Positions 30,442-41,035 are shown, counted from the stretch's first letter. The stretch is 64,000 nucleotides of DNA from Symbiodinium natans (GCA_905221605.1 CAJNDS010002249.1:287001-351000); one strand, 5' to 3'. Notes: generated by a model from the letters alone, not told the origin. Numbers and translations: made by a program.

Positions 30442-31560
30442 GTTTAGGATTTAGGGTTTAGGGTTTAGGGTTTAGGGTTTAGGGTTCGGGTTTAAAGTTT
30501 AGGGTGGACTGGCCTTTCTAAGAACCCTAAACCCTAAACCCCTAACCCCATACTAGAGACAGAGATGGTGAATCGTGATGGCCATCTTAACACAAGAGAC
30601 TCCATACCCCCACAATCGCTGACCCAACCCCACAGCCCACCCATCACACTCTCCAGGAGCTCAGATGACCCACGTAGGTCATCACCACCGCCAGTTCCCC
30701 CCCAAAAAAAACAACAACAACAAAAACAAGAACACTTCCGCCCACATGAAAGGGCATGGATGGGGGAAGTTCCTTCTCTCCGGGAGACACTCGTTCTCTG
30801 TCACCCTTGTCATCCTTGAAGGGTTTTACCCTAAACCCTAAACCGTGGTAAGCTTAGGGGCGAAACTCTGTAAACCCTAGACCTCAAGACCAGGATGCCA
30901 GAAGTTGTATGTGATATCATTAAGAAACTACAAAGTTCTTTGTCTAAGCAAGCTGGCATCACAAAAAACCCATTGATCCAGCGCTGGACCCTAGAGGCCA
31001 ACATTCAGTTCTCCTACACACGGCTTCGAAGATGTTCAATTCTTAAAAAAGTCTTCAAACGTGCTCAATTCACTTAAGCACGGCTTCAAAGGCCTGAAGA
31101 TGGCCGAAAACATGATAACAAAACAAAAACAACAACTGTTGCCCAAAACCCGCCTAAAACTTTCGCCCAAAGCAAAACAACAACTTTCGGTCAAAACCCG
31201 CCCAAACCTCCGGACACGAGCCCAATACATTTTCTCTACATCCTAAACCTTCAACGTTTGCCACGAAAGCCGCTAGAAGCATCTCATGGTCTGTTCCTGT
31301 AGACTGCCGGAATGTAGGCCAACAGGGGTTCGTAAGTATGGTACCCCTACTCCCCCCGCCCCCTCTCGCCTCAAAAAAAAGGCACCCCTAGTTTGGGATG
31401 ACAAGGTAAGTGAAACATCATGTCTAAGCCCTAAACCCTCAACCTAAACCCCTGAACCCCTAAACTCCTAAACCCCTAAGCCCCTAAAGCCCTAGCCCTG
31501 GACCCCTAAACCCTCAACCCTAACCCCTAAACCCCTAGACCCCTAGACCCCTAAACCCTG

Positions 31561-31641
31561 GACAGCACCCCAAATGAAGTGAACCAGGATGTGGTGGGTG
31601 CTTGCTACCATGCCCTGGGCGCGGATAGCACCTCCGAGATG
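31561..31641 (+). CDS. exon between opposed telomeric tracts
   Basis: Reads DSTPNEVNQDVVGACYHALG then ADSTSEM and stops at ATG/GTTTTAGGGC. CCCTAAA-type units upstream, TTAGGGC array downstream. Confidence 0.55.
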
Positions 31642-31644
31642 GTT

Positions 31645-31735
31645 TTAGGGCTTAGGGCTTAGGGCTTAGGGCTTAGGGCTTAGGGCTTAGGGCTTAGGGC
31701 TTAGGGTTTAGGGTTTAGGGTTTAGGGTTTACTAG
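31645..31735 (+). repeat. variant array TTAGGGC passing into TTTAGGG
   Basis: Nine TTAGGGC units then four TTTAGGG units: a homogeneous single-base variant next to the normal unit. Confidence 0.9.
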
Positions 31736-31768
31736 GGTTGAGCTTTGGCATTAGGGCTGTAGGGTTTC

Positions 31769-31840
31769 ATGGATGAGTTTGACTCGAAAAGAGGATGCGT
31801 TTGGCAGAGGAATGTAACATTGATTGATCTTCATGCTTAG
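31769..31840 (+). CDS. short ORF or terminal exon
   Basis: ATG to TAG, MDEFDSKRGCVWQRNVTLID then LHA. GGCTGTAG/GGTTTC upstream could be an acceptor. Confidence 0.3.
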   Translation: MDEFDSKRGCVWQRNVTLIDLHA

Positions 31841-32097
31841 TTAAGCATTTCAACACTTAAATGAATAGGATACGATGTTGCATTCAAGATACAATACTTA
31901 CTTTCAAACTGTTCATACTTAGCCAAACTTACCATCTAATAGGATGCTATACAATATTAGATATAAGTACTTGCTAAAACCTAAACCCTAAACCCTAAAC
32001 CCTAGACCCAAGACCCTAAGACCCTAAGACCCTAAGACCCTAAGACCCTAAACCCTAAACCCTAAACCCTAAACCTTCATACTTTAAAACAACTTAG

Positions 32098-32151
32098 TAC
32101 GTGACAGAAGCTCCAGCCTTTTGCGCATCTCCTAGGTCGAAGGACTCGTGA
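32098..32151 (+). CDS. short terminal-type island
   Basis: After AACTTAG, reads YVTEAPAFCASPRSKDS and TGA, immediately followed by the 16-unit TTTAGGG array. Confidence 0.35.
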   Translation, partial: YVTEAPAFCASPRSKDS

Positions 32152-32154
32152 GGT

Positions 32155-32268
32155 TTAGGGTTTAGGGTTTAGGGTTTAGGGTTTAGGGTTTAGGGTTTAG
32201 GGTTTAGGGTTTAGGGTTTAGGGTTTAGGGTTTAGGGTTTAGGGTTTAGGGTTTAGGGTTTAGGGCCT
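32155..32268 (+). repeat. TTTAGGG array
   Basis: Sixteen perfect units. Confidence 0.95.
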
Positions 32269-32639
32269 AGGCCTATACCTGGATCCCAAGCTTCAGACAG
32301 CCCAAATAACCACCCACCCATCTATCCCAGTTGGGTTGAGGCTTCAGGGTTTCGAGGGGGGGGTCAAAGGGGTAAGAGGAGTCAAAATGGATCAAACTTC
32401 CAAACTCGTGCTACAATTGGGGTGGGTTAGGAGGGGTAAGAGGGATCGGAATGAATCAAATTCTCCAGTTCGTGCTGAACAACGGGGGGTGAACAAAAAT
32501 GTCTTGATCAAATTCTCCAATTCATGTTTAAAATTTAGGGTTATATGGTAGGGAGGTTTAGAGTCTCGGGTTTAGGGTTCGGGTTTCGGATTTAGGGTTT
32601 AGGGTTTCGGGTTTAGGATTTAGGGTTTGGGCCGTTCCC

Positions 32640-33200
32640 ACCCAGTCCCTTACCACACCTCAAGTACAGAACTCATACAAGGGAGTTTACGGAAATATGG
32701 GACCCCCAAATAGGAGATCACAGACGCCTAAAACACCCGGTGACTTGGCGGCTCGGACGCTGTTTTTGTGTGAGTGTTAGCTGCTCAAGCACAGTCTGCA
32801 TAGAACCGAGCCTGCGCAACAGAAGCGTCTTGCTCCAACTCCAGACTGGTCCAAAGAGACAGTTCTGGACTTCCACTGCTTCCAGCCCGAGAAGCAAGGT
32901 TCCAGCCGAAAGGGCAGGTGACTTACGATTATCTTTGCCCCATCTGAGGGGGCCACAAGACGATATGCACTGAGCTGGAAGTGCTTGGCATTGGCGGGTC
33001 GCGCATCGTGTTCGGTGCACCAGACTCTTCTTAGTGTACATTCTCAGGAACGCGAGAATTAGGTTCGGATGTCCCACAGCATGAAGCACTGTAAAAACCG
33101 ATGTTTTTATAGGAGGGTTCCCAGCACCCCAATAAGGTACCCCCTGATTTCGGAAACCCCCATATGTTGAAGCAGCGTTTTGGGGGGGGCTTCGGGCCAT
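32640..33200. other. segment with competing open frames and a family E remnant
   Basis: Open on both strands for 77 (+, from 32740) and 160 (-, 32718-33200) codons. The - frame runs through a family E piece (33110-33170), so it is not a clean gene. No family recognised on either strand. Confidence 0.3.
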
Positions 33201-33286
33201 GTCGAGCCTAAACGTGGTTTAGGGTTTAGGGTTTAGGGTTCAGGGCTTCCCACACTTCAAGAGGCCAGAGGGCGGGCAATCTCGAT

Positions 33287-33422
33287 GTACTTGAAGGCTC
33301 ATAGGTATACCTATAGTTAGAAGTAGGGTTATAAGTACCTGAATAAGGTTGCAAGCACTTAGAACTAGAGTTCTCCCCTTTTGAACGCCAGTTCTAAACT
33401 ACCCATGAACCTCCAAGTACTC
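33287..33422. mobile_element. MITE family A, subtype 2
   Basis: GTACTTGAAGGCTCATAGG and CTACCCATGAACCTCCAAGTAC termini. It ends three bases before an exon. Confidence 0.7.
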
Positions 33423-33424
33423 AG

Positions 33425-33510
33425 GTAGCGGGGGCTCTGCGGCAGAGACATGGGGTGAGGAGGGCGTGCCCGGCAAGAAGCCGCTCGCGCCGCCGTTAAG
33501 GAAGCATGGG
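33425..33510 (+). CDS. exon-like island
   Basis: After the CAG that closes the preceding element, reads SGGSAAETWGEEGVPGKKPL then APPLRKHG. It ends in CCCTAAA units. If real, the MITE supplies the acceptor. Confidence 0.45.
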
Positions 33511-34116
33511 AAACCCTAAACCCTAAACCCTTATAAACCCTTATAAACCCTAAACCTTTTTTGGGGGGGAGGGGCGGGGCTTGGGCTCTTTGCAGGCTTG
33601 GTGATTTAGGCGCTTCAGGTTGGGGTTTAGGGGTTCCTGCATAAATCCTAGTTCCTAGTTGGAGCTTTAGTGGTAGTTCTGGCTATGGGGTTTCAACTTT
33701 TCTTCTTCTTCATACAACATGATAGTTAAGAACTTTGGTCACTCTCCCCCCAAAACATCTGCATGCTTGGGTCGAGGTCAGTTAGAAGGCCGGCTTGCCA
33801 AACAAAAACACTTACTGTTCCAGGCCCTACATCACTTTGTCATAGTTGGGTAGCATTTTTACACTTTTTAGGGGTACTTGAACCCAATAAGGAATAGAAG
33901 TTTAACCATGAACTAGATCAGGGTTAGCCACGGGCGCTTCTTGCGGTTCCGAGCCCGGTTCCCGACTCTGACTTTGAGGTGTTTGGGCCCTCAAGACCGT
34001 GCTCTATGTGTTAGTTTGTTCGGTGCTGATGTCAGGTTTTTGTTTCTTGTTTCTGCCCCCTTCGATCCCGGCCAAGCACCCGAAGGAAGCTCAGTTTAGG
34101 GTTTATGGTTTAGGGT

Positions 34117-34200
34117 ATCGATGCTTTGGGTCTTCCGTTGGTGCCGTCGAAGAGGCTTGGTAGCAGGAAAACCTTCGTCTTGAGTTGCCCTGCGGGGCGC
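34117..34200 (+). CDS. exon-like island
   Basis: Reads IDALGLPLVPSKRLGSRKTF then VLSCPAGR, ending before GTTATAAG. TTTAGGG tracts on both sides. Confidence 0.45.
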
Positions 34201-34433
34201 GTTATAAGTTTAGGGTTTAGGGTTTAGGGTTTAGGGTTTAGGGTTCAGGGTTTAGGGTGTACTGGGTTTAGGCTTTGAAGGGTTAGGGGATCAGGTTGAG
34301 GCTTGGGCGTTGGGCTTCTAGGGTTTAAGTGGCTTTCAAGTGGCTCAGAGGGTTTAGGGTTTAGGGTTTAGGGTTTAGGGTTTAAGCTTCTGCTTGTGTG
34401 GTCTAAGTGTCTCGTAAATGCAGGTTTTGGGGC

Positions 34434-34562
34434 GAAACCCTAAACCCTAAACCCTAAACCCTAAACCCTAAACCCTAAACCCTAAACCCTAAACCCTAAA
34501 CCCTAAACCCTAAACCCTAAACCCTAAACCCTAAACCCTAAACCCTAAACCCTAAACCCTAA
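34434..34562 (-). repeat. CCCTAAA array
   Basis: Eighteen perfect units followed by TTAAATTAAAC and a few more. Confidence 0.95.
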
Positions 34563-34794
34563 ATTAAATTAAACACTAAACCCTAAACCCTAAATAAACC
34601 CTGAACCATTAGGCTTGGGGTTGGTAGTTTTTTCGGCTTAGACCGCCTGGCGGGCCCTGGCCCTCTAGTGCTACCCGTAGCCCACAAACCTACCTGTTTA
34701 GAGGTTTCTTAGTATGATTTCCTTGGGTTTAGGGTTTAGGGTTGAGGGTTTAAATTTAGGGTCTAGGACCTACCTGTTTAGAGGTTTCTCAGTA

Positions 34795-34909
34795 TCTAGG
34801 ACCGGGAGTAGGCCCTTTTTCCCTTTTTTTTAGGGTTGGGGTTCCCTTATAATCCCCTTAAAACCAAAAAGGGTACCCTTTTTATTCCTAGGTTACTCCC
34901 GGGTCTAGG
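34795..34909. mobile_element. MITE family F, copy 2, with empty site nearby
   Basis: TCTAGGACCGGGAGTAGG and TTACTCCCGGGTCTAGG ends, flanked by TA (34793-34794, 34910-34911). The flank CCTACCTGTTTAGAGGTTTC then AGTA / TGATTTCCTT also occurs uninterrupted at 34691-34726 as AGTATGATTTCCTT, giving the unoccupied target. Confidence 0.85.
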
Positions 34910-35170
34910 TATGATTTCCTTATATATCCACTTAAAAAGGCAGGTTGTTTGGGCTAGTAGACCTTGAAGAGGAAACTTTGAGATAAGCCGGCGGAAATCG
35001 TAGGAGAACCTACAGCTATAAGACATGAGCATAAGTAGGGTTTAGGGTTTAGGGTTCTAAGGGCCCTAAACAGGGTTACATGCACTTGTAACCGCACTTC
35101 TAACACTTCTAACTACCCACCCTAAACCCTAAACCCTAAACCCTAAACCCATGAACCTCCAAGTAGCCCA

Positions 35171-35239
35171 ACATCGCCCCTGAAGCCAAGGGACACAGAC
35201 TGGCAGGACCTCTACATCTTCGACCCGCCGTTTGCCTGA
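35171..35239 (+). CDS. terminal exon
   Basis: Reads TSPLKPRDTDWQDLYIFDPP then FA and TGA. It starts just after a family A right terminus (CATGAACCTCCAAGTAG, 35150-35166) with telomeric insert. Protein unknown. Confidence 0.5.
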   Translation, partial: TSPLKPRDTDWQDLYIFDPPFA

Positions 35240-35379
35240 ACTCCGGGACCGTAGACCCGAAACCCCAAAGCACCCCCCCCCCTCAAACAAAACATAAAAA
35301 ATCCTCAAACCTGACCCCCAAGCCCTAGACCCTAAACCCTAAACCCTAAACCCCAAACCCCAAACCCTTTCGGTTTGAG

Positions 35380-35446
35380 GCGTCCCTGAAGAACCCAAAA
35401 CCTACGTCCTTGTCGGCTCAGAAGTGTGCCAGACCCGGGGCTGTCG
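35380..35446 (+). CDS. exon-like island, two frames
   Basis: After GGTTTGAG: GVPEEPKTYVLVGSEVCQTR in one frame, ASLKNPKPTSLSAQKCARPG in another. Ends at GTTTAAGG. CCCTAAA upstream, TTTAGGG downstream. Confidence 0.45.
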
Positions 35447-35532
35447 GTTTAAGGTTTAGGGTTTAGGGTTGAAAACAGGTTTTAGGGTTTAGGGTTTAGG
35501 GTTTAGGGTTTAGGGTTTAGGGTTTAGGGTAG

Positions 35533-35573
35533 CCCTGTACCTCAAGAAAACGGTTCACTGCTCACATATCTAA
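35533..35573 (+). CDS. short island
   Basis: LYLKKTVHCSHI then TAA, directly after a TTTAGGG array. An overlapping frame reads on through VHFPVFPAPTAPNFTLSP to GTTTAGGG at 35630, and may be the real one. Confidence 0.3.
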
Positions 35574-35794
35574 GGTGCACTTCCCTGTTTTTCCGGCTCC
35601 AACTGCTCCCAACTTCACGCTCTCCCCTGGGTTTAGGGTTTAGGGTTTGGGGCTTGGGGTTTAGGGACCCCCCCCCCCCCCTTTAACGTCCCCCTAACCC
35701 TAAACCCGAAACCCTCAAAACTAAACCCGAAGCCCTAAACCCTTCCCGAACCGAAAATAGCCAAGGAATCCCTCATTTCCTGGGCTGACGGCAG

Positions 35795-35850
35795 ATGCAG
35801 TGTGGGAGTGCAGCACGCGCGACATCAACCGCGACCCAGATCAGCTCTGA
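35795..35850 (+). CDS. terminal exon
   Basis: Acceptor GGCTGACGGCAG with a likely CTGAC branch motif, then AVWECSTRDINRDPDQL and TGA. Followed by 150 bp without repeats, as a 3' flank would be. Confidence 0.45.
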
Positions 35851-36001
35851 GATTAGGAGAAGATCCTGTGAAAGCATGTTTTGATGTAAGGGTTTGTTCC
35901 TTCACGAAGGGATTCGGGAAGATTCCTATGAACGACCCTAGAGCATGAGGAGTTTTCAATCTCGAAGGGATATGGGAGCCCCTGGGCCGACGGGTCTTTT
36001 G

Positions 36002-36114
<113 letters not shown>

Positions 36115-36188
36115 CTCTCTCTGTGTGTGTGCGTGTCGGTGTGTTCGTGGGTTTCGGGTTATGGGTTTTCGGTTGTGGGGTTTAGGGT

Positions 36189-36332
36189 TTAGGGTGCGTC
36201 AAGCTTAATATCCCAGTAGCACTTTCGGCAAAGTACCGTCCAACGAAGATCTTGCCAGCTTGTCATGATATGTTTGAGGGGCACCTCGCCGTTGATTGTC
36301 TTAGATATGGTGTAGCACGTGCATTGATGCAT
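36189..36332 (-). CDS. hypothetical 47-codon ORF on the - strand
   Basis: ATG 36332 to TAA 36189: MHQCTCYTISKTINGEVPLK then MTSWQDLRWTVLCRKCYWDI. Four Cys, two Trp-rich patches. No comparable + frame. Could be an exon of a - strand gene. Confidence 0.35.
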   Translation of the reverse strand: MHQCTCYTISKTINGEVPLKHIMTSWQDLRWTVLCRKCYWDIKLDAP

Positions 36333-36451
36333 GCTCGCCGCTAGTTTAACTTTTGAGGTTAGGGTTAGGGTTTAGGGCTTAGGGTTTAGGGTTTAAGGTT
36401 TAATGTTGAGATTGTGACTGAGCTTCAAAGCATCATGTTTGCCGGGCGTGT

Positions 36452-36592
36452 TCCCTCTCTCCCTCTCTCCCTCTCTCCCACTCTCCCACTCTCCCTCTCT
36501 CCCTCTCTCCCTCTCTCCCTCTCTCCCTCTCTCCCTCTCTCCCTCTCTCCCTCTCTCCCTCTCTCCCTCTCTCCCTCTCTCCCTCTCCCCCT
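36452..36592 (+). repeat. CTCTCCCT microsatellite
   Basis: About 17 copies of an 8-bp pyrimidine unit. Open frames of LSLSP or REGERE type across it are artefacts. Confidence 0.98.
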
Positions 36593-36620
36593 CCACGCAA
36601 TTCAGCAGCGTGTCTTTGAT

Positions 36621-36717
36621 TTGGGATGTCCCCCCTGATCCTAACAATCAGTAGGATTGTGTCAGGGGGTATGATAATCCCCATTAAGGACTGTAAATAT
36701 AAGGGGAAGCACCCCAA
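36621..36717. mobile_element. MITE family C
   Basis: TTGGGATGTCCCCCCTGATCC and GTAAATATAAGGGGAAGCACCCCAA termini; central GGGGGTATGATAATCCCC. Confidence 0.75.
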
Positions 36718-37058
36718 TCTTTCATCAATAAGCAAAGCACTAGGAGGGAGGCAACACGGGGAGTCTAAGGGCTTCATTTTTGCTACCACGTGCTCAAGAA
36801 CCCCCAAAGAATTACAACAGATTCTTCCCCTTACGTAGGGATTCTTGTCTTTTATATGCTTTGGGGGGTTTCTAAGCTTGGCTGCAGGTTTCAGAGCCTT
36901 TAGAGGCTGAGACACCAAATCAACCCTAAGTCCCAAATTAGGCACCATGAGCCCTATAAGTCACCCTAAACGCTCATCCCTAAACTCTAAGGGTTTGGGG
37001 TTTAGGGTTTAGGGTAAAGGGTTTAGGGTTTAGGGTTAGGCCCTCACCTAAAGCCCAG

Positions 37059-37151
37059 GCAACTACAAGATGGCAATGTGGGAAAGACAGGCCGAGTACA
37101 ACGAGCACATGATCGAGCGCCTTAGCCGGCACGAACTGCGGCCAGGGCGCG
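37059..37151 (+). CDS. exon, possible start of a gene
   Basis: After AAAGCCCAG, reads NYKMAMWERQAEYNEHMIER then LSRHELRPGR, ending CGCG/GTTTTAG. An ATG at 37070 could be a start. Charged and helical. Followed by a 13-unit TTTAGGG array. Confidence 0.55.
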
Positions 37152-37166
37152 GTTTTAGCGTGTAGG

Positions 37167-37260
37167 GGTTTAGGGTTTAGGGTTTAGGGTTTAGGGTTTA
37201 GGGTTTAGGGTTTAGGGTTTAGGGTTTAGGGTTTAGGGTTTAGGGTTTAGGGTTTAGGGT
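37167..37260 (+). repeat. TTTAGGG array
   Basis: Thirteen perfect units after the exon 37059-37151. Confidence 0.95.
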
Positions 37261-37377
37261 GTGCCAAGCCTGACGCGCGGCTGCTTGTTGCCCGCCCGAC
37301 CCTCCCGGTGTTCGTTGTGTAATCAATTTCTCTTTTTTTCTTTTTCTTACCCCCTTCTCTGAATTACAAGCACGTCG

Positions 37378-37430
37378 CGCGGAAGTTGAGTTGTAGCCGA
37401 AGGATGCAACTCAACTTGCGCGCAGATGTT
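37378..37430. repeat. hairpin at the edge of a repeat domain
   Basis: GCGCGGAAGTTGAGTTG and CAACTCAACTTGCGCGC are 17-bp inverted repeats (one mismatch) around TAGCCGAAGGATG. Upstream is a T/C-rich run. It lies just before the degenerate repeat domain starting near 37590 and could mark an element end. Confidence 0.7.
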
Positions 37431-37589
37431 TAAGAAACAAAAATTGGAGAAACCGGAGGGAAGTTTTCCCGCCAAAACAAAAGATTGTGGGTCCCTCGGA
37501 GCAGGGTCCGGGTTTTACGTGAGACTACCTGGCTGCCGCCAGCAAAACAAAGCCGCCGCTTCCTCTCAGAAGAGACCAACATGCACGCT

Positions 37590-38410
37590 CTTGATCCCGA
37601 AACTGTCCGGGAGGAGCCCAAAAAGGCCCCGAAACTGTCCGGGAGGAGCAGAAACTGTCCGGGAGGAGCCCAAAAAGGCTGAGAAACTGTCTGGGAGGAG
37701 CCTAAAGGCTTAAAAAGGCTTCCAGAGGCACCAAAACCCGAAAAGGCTCCGAAACTGTCCGGAAGGAACCCAAAAAGGCTTAGAAACTGTGCGGGAGGAG
37801 CAAAAAAGCGAGGAGCCCAAAAAAGGTCAGAAACCGTCCGGGAGGAGCCCAAAAAAGCTCAGAAACGAGGAGCCGACAGAAACGCGAAATTGTCCGGAAG
37901 GAGCCCGAAAAACCAAAAAGGCTCGGAAACTGTCCGGGCCCAAAAAGCTCAGAGATTGTCCGGGAGGAGCTTAAAAAGGTCCGTGAGCCCAAAAAAGTGC
38001 AGAAAATTGTCCGGGAGGAGCCCAAAAAAAAAGGCGTTCAAAAAGGCCCCAAAACCCAAAAAGGCTCGAAAACTGTCCGGGAGGAGCCCAGAAAGGCCCA
38101 GAAACTGTCCGGGAGGAGCCCAAAAAAACTCAGAAACTGGAAGGATTTAAAAAGGCTCAGAAACTGTCCGGGAGCCCAAACAAGCACGAAACTGTCCAAG
38201 AGGAGCCCAAAAAGGCCCAGGAATTGTCCGGGAGGATTTGAGCAAGGGGGTCTCCGAATGCTAAATTGCTTTGAACACGAAACTGTCCAGGAGGAGCCCA
38301 AAAAGGCCCAGAATCTGTCCGGGAGGAGCACCAAAATGCTCAGAAACTGTCTGGGAAGAGCCCAAAAAAGCTCAGAAACTGTCCGGGAGGAGCCTGCAGG
38401 AATTGTCCGA
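37590..38410 (+). repeat. degenerate 29-bp repeat
   Basis: Roughly 22 imperfect copies of AAACTGTCCGGGAGGAGCCCAAAAAGGCTCAG, with indels. Several 60-205 codon ORFs across it (KLSGRSPK-type on +, GSSRTVSEL-type on -) reflect the near-multiple-of-three period. Confidence 0.95.
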
Positions 38411-40115
38411 GAGGAGCAAGGCTCGGTTTTGGTCAAATTCCAGAAAACGAGAACCCACCCAGAACCGTCGATTTCAGTACTAAAAAATCGCATTTTTAAC
38501 TGGGACCCGGGCCGATCCTGGGGTTGTCCTCATTTGGGGTGCTTTTGGCTGAAACCGGTGAAGGAAAAATCCAGAAAACGAGAACCCACCCAGAACCGTC
38601 GATTTCAGTACTAAAAAATCGCACTTTTAACTAGGGCCCGGGCCGATCCTGGGGTCCCCCTCATTTGGGGTGTTTTTGGAAGCAAACTTTCCCCTTCAAG
38701 GGGGGGTCGGAGTTATGAGCAAGGGGGGTCTCCGAATACTAAATTGCTTTGAAAATGGGATAACACGACCCCCCCTTGACCAAAATTAGGCCGTGAAAAG
38801 GTCGCAGGGGTCCGGGTGACCCCTTTGGGGGGCATCTAAAATGCTCCCAAGCAGCTTGAAAAGCTATCGAAAAGGCTCTGGTGGCTTCAAAAAGCTCTGG
38901 GAAACTCTGGGAAGCTTGGAAAAGCCTTGAAGAGCCTTGAAAACTTGAAACCCTGAAACCGGTGAAGGCTCGGTTTTAGAGCCCGCCCAGAACCGTCGAT
39001 GTCAGTACTAAAAAATCGCACTTTTAACTGGGGCCCGGGCCGATCTTGGGGGTCCCCCTCATTTGGGGTGTTTTTGGAAGCAAACTTTCCCCTTCAAGGG
39101 GGGGTCGGAGTTATGAGCAAGGGGGGTCTCCGAATACTAAATTGCTTTGAAAATGGGATAACACGACCCCCCCTTGACCAAAATTAGGCCGTGAAAAGGT
39201 CGCAGGGGTCCGGGTGACCCCTTTGGGGGGCATCTAAAATGCTCCCAAGCAGCTTGAAAAGCTATCGAAAAGGCTCTGGTGGCTTCAAAAAGCTCTGGGA
39301 AACTCTGGGAAGCTTGGAAAAGCCTTGAAGAGCCTTGAAAAACTTGAAACCCTGAAACCGGTGAAGGCTCGGTTTTAGAGCCCGCCCAGAACCGTCGATT
39401 TCAGTACTAAAAAATCGCACTTTTGACTGGGACCCGGGCCGATCTTGGGGTCCCCCTCATGTGGGGTGGTTTTGGAGGCAAACTTTCCCCTTCAAGGGGG
39501 GGTCGGAGTTTGGAGCAAGGGGGGTCTCCGAATATTAAATTGCTTTGAAAATGGAAAAATACGACCCCCCCTTGACCAAAATTAGGCTGTGAAAAGGTCG
39601 CGGGGGTCCGGGTGACCCTTAGGAGCCCCTAAAAGGCTCCGAAGCAGCTTGAAAAGCTATCGAAAAGGCTCTGGTGGCTTCAAAAAGCCCTGGGAAGCTC
39701 TGGGAAGCTTGGAAAAGCCTTGAAGAGCCTTGAAAAACTTGAAGCCCTGAAACCGGTGAAGGCTCGGTTTTAGAGCCCGCCCAGAACCGTCGATTTCAGT
39801 ACTAAAAAATCGCACTTTTTAACTGGGACCCGGGCCGATCCTGGGGTCCCCCTCATTTGGGGTGTTTTTGGAGGCAAACTTTCCCCTTCAAGGGGGGGTC
39901 GGAGTTTTGAGCAAGGGGGGTCTCCGAATACTAAATTGCTTTGAAAATGGAAAAATACGACACCCCCTTGACCAAAATTAGGCTGTGAAAAGGTCGCGGG
40001 GGTCCGGGTGACCCTTGGGAGCCCCTAAAAGGCTCCGAAGCAGCTTGAAAAGCTCTCGAAGAGGCTCTGGGGGCTTCAAAAAAGCCCTGGGAAGCTCCGG
40101 GAAGCTTGTAGGCTC
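38411..40115 (+). repeat. 396-bp satellite, about four copies
   Basis: AGAACCGTCG recurs at 38461, 38593, 38989, 39389 and 39783, so spacing is 132 then 396, 400 and 394 bp. Each full unit includes TCAGTACTAAAAAATCGCA, CCCGGGCCGATC, CCTTCAAGGGGGGGTCGG, TTGACCAAAATTAGGC and an AAGCTTGGAAAAGCC section. The first unit is truncated and adjoins the 29-bp repeat. Confidence 0.95.
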
Positions 40116-40186
40116 GAATTTAGGATTTAGGATTTCATGCCGGGTATGGGGTTGAAGTTTACAGGTCTGACCTTTATTAGTCCCAG

Positions 40187-40314
40187 TACGGGGGCTTGCC
40201 GAGGAGGAGAGGCTGCAGAGGCTTTACCCTCTGCAGTGGTGTGTCTTGACGGCTCCTGATCGTCGCGAGGCCGCTTCGCGACTAGGTCGCGCTCGCGGCC
40301 AAGACTTTAATTAG
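40187..40314 (+). CDS. terminal exon
   Basis: TCTGACCTTTATTAGTCCCAG is a good branch site, pyrimidine tract and acceptor. Then RGLAEEERLQRLYPLQWCVL and TAPDRREAASRLGRARGQ to DFN and TAG 40312. Helical, Arg-rich. It may close the gene starting at 37059, with the satellite in its intron. Confidence 0.55.
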
Positions 40315-40532
40315 GGTTTAGCGCCCAGGTTTAGCGTCCAGGGTATACCGTGGTAGGTTTGAACCTTTCTTTTCAACAACATCTGACCCTTCAATCCCCA
40401 TATAATCCTTATAAAGCTCTAAACATGAGTTTTTATGGGGGGCCCAAACCTGCCCCAGTTTAGTGTTTAGAGGGTTTCGGGTTTCGCCCTAAACTCAACA
40501 ACGCACAATTTTATCGATTCCAATCATTGCAG

Positions 40533-40611
40533 GGCTATCCACAAGAAACCCGCGCAAAAGCGTGGCCCCACCAGCAAACATGAGGTGCAGGACTTAGGTC
40601 ACAGCCTTTAG
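40533..40611 (+). CDS. terminal-type island
   Basis: Acceptor TTCCAATCATTGCAG, then AIHKKPAQKRGPTSKHEVQD and LGHSL with TAG. Basic first half. Confidence 0.45.
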
Positions 40612-40699
40612 TGTTGAGAAATGACGCCTTTCTGCTCCCCAGTGCGCCTAGAAACAAGAACTTCCAGCCATTTCTGCCCAGAAGGTCTAACCTTCTCGG

Positions 40700-40870
40700 A
40701 ACGGATTAGACGATGTAGACCATGGACGTCATCATGCTTGGGCCATGGATGCTCTCTTCTCATCAGAGCAGAGTAGACCATGGAAGTCATCATGCTTGGG
40801 ATGGATGCTCTCTTCCCAGAACGGATTAGACTATGGACGTCATCATGGTTGGGCCATGGATGCTCTCTTC
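40700..40870 (+). repeat. tandem repeat of about 65 bp
   Basis: Three copies of ACCATGGACGTCATCATGCTTGGG... GGATGCTCTCTTC joined by GAACGGATTAGAC-like or CATCAGAGCAGAG linkers. The - strand 61-codon ORF here is repeat-derived. Confidence 0.8.
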
Positions 40871-41035
40871 TAACTATGGTGAAGCAAACGCGTTATGTAG
40901 ACCCAGTGCTGGGCAGAAGCGGATGCAAGCAAGATAGGGCTTAGCTTAGGACACGTCGAAAGTGCGAAGTAGTGCAAAGACCCACGAATACCAGTGTAGT
41001 CTATGGATGCTAAAAAAATTGCAGGATAATTTTAG

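Noticed and set aside
36393-36948. REGERE/SLPLSLSP ORFs up to 171 codons
   Set aside because: Translation of the CTCTCCCT microsatellite; the - strand one also runs through a family C element.
37430-38614. ORFs of 60-205 codons on both strands
   Set aside because: Fall within the 29-bp degenerate repeat and its border; the peptide repeats follow the DNA repeat.
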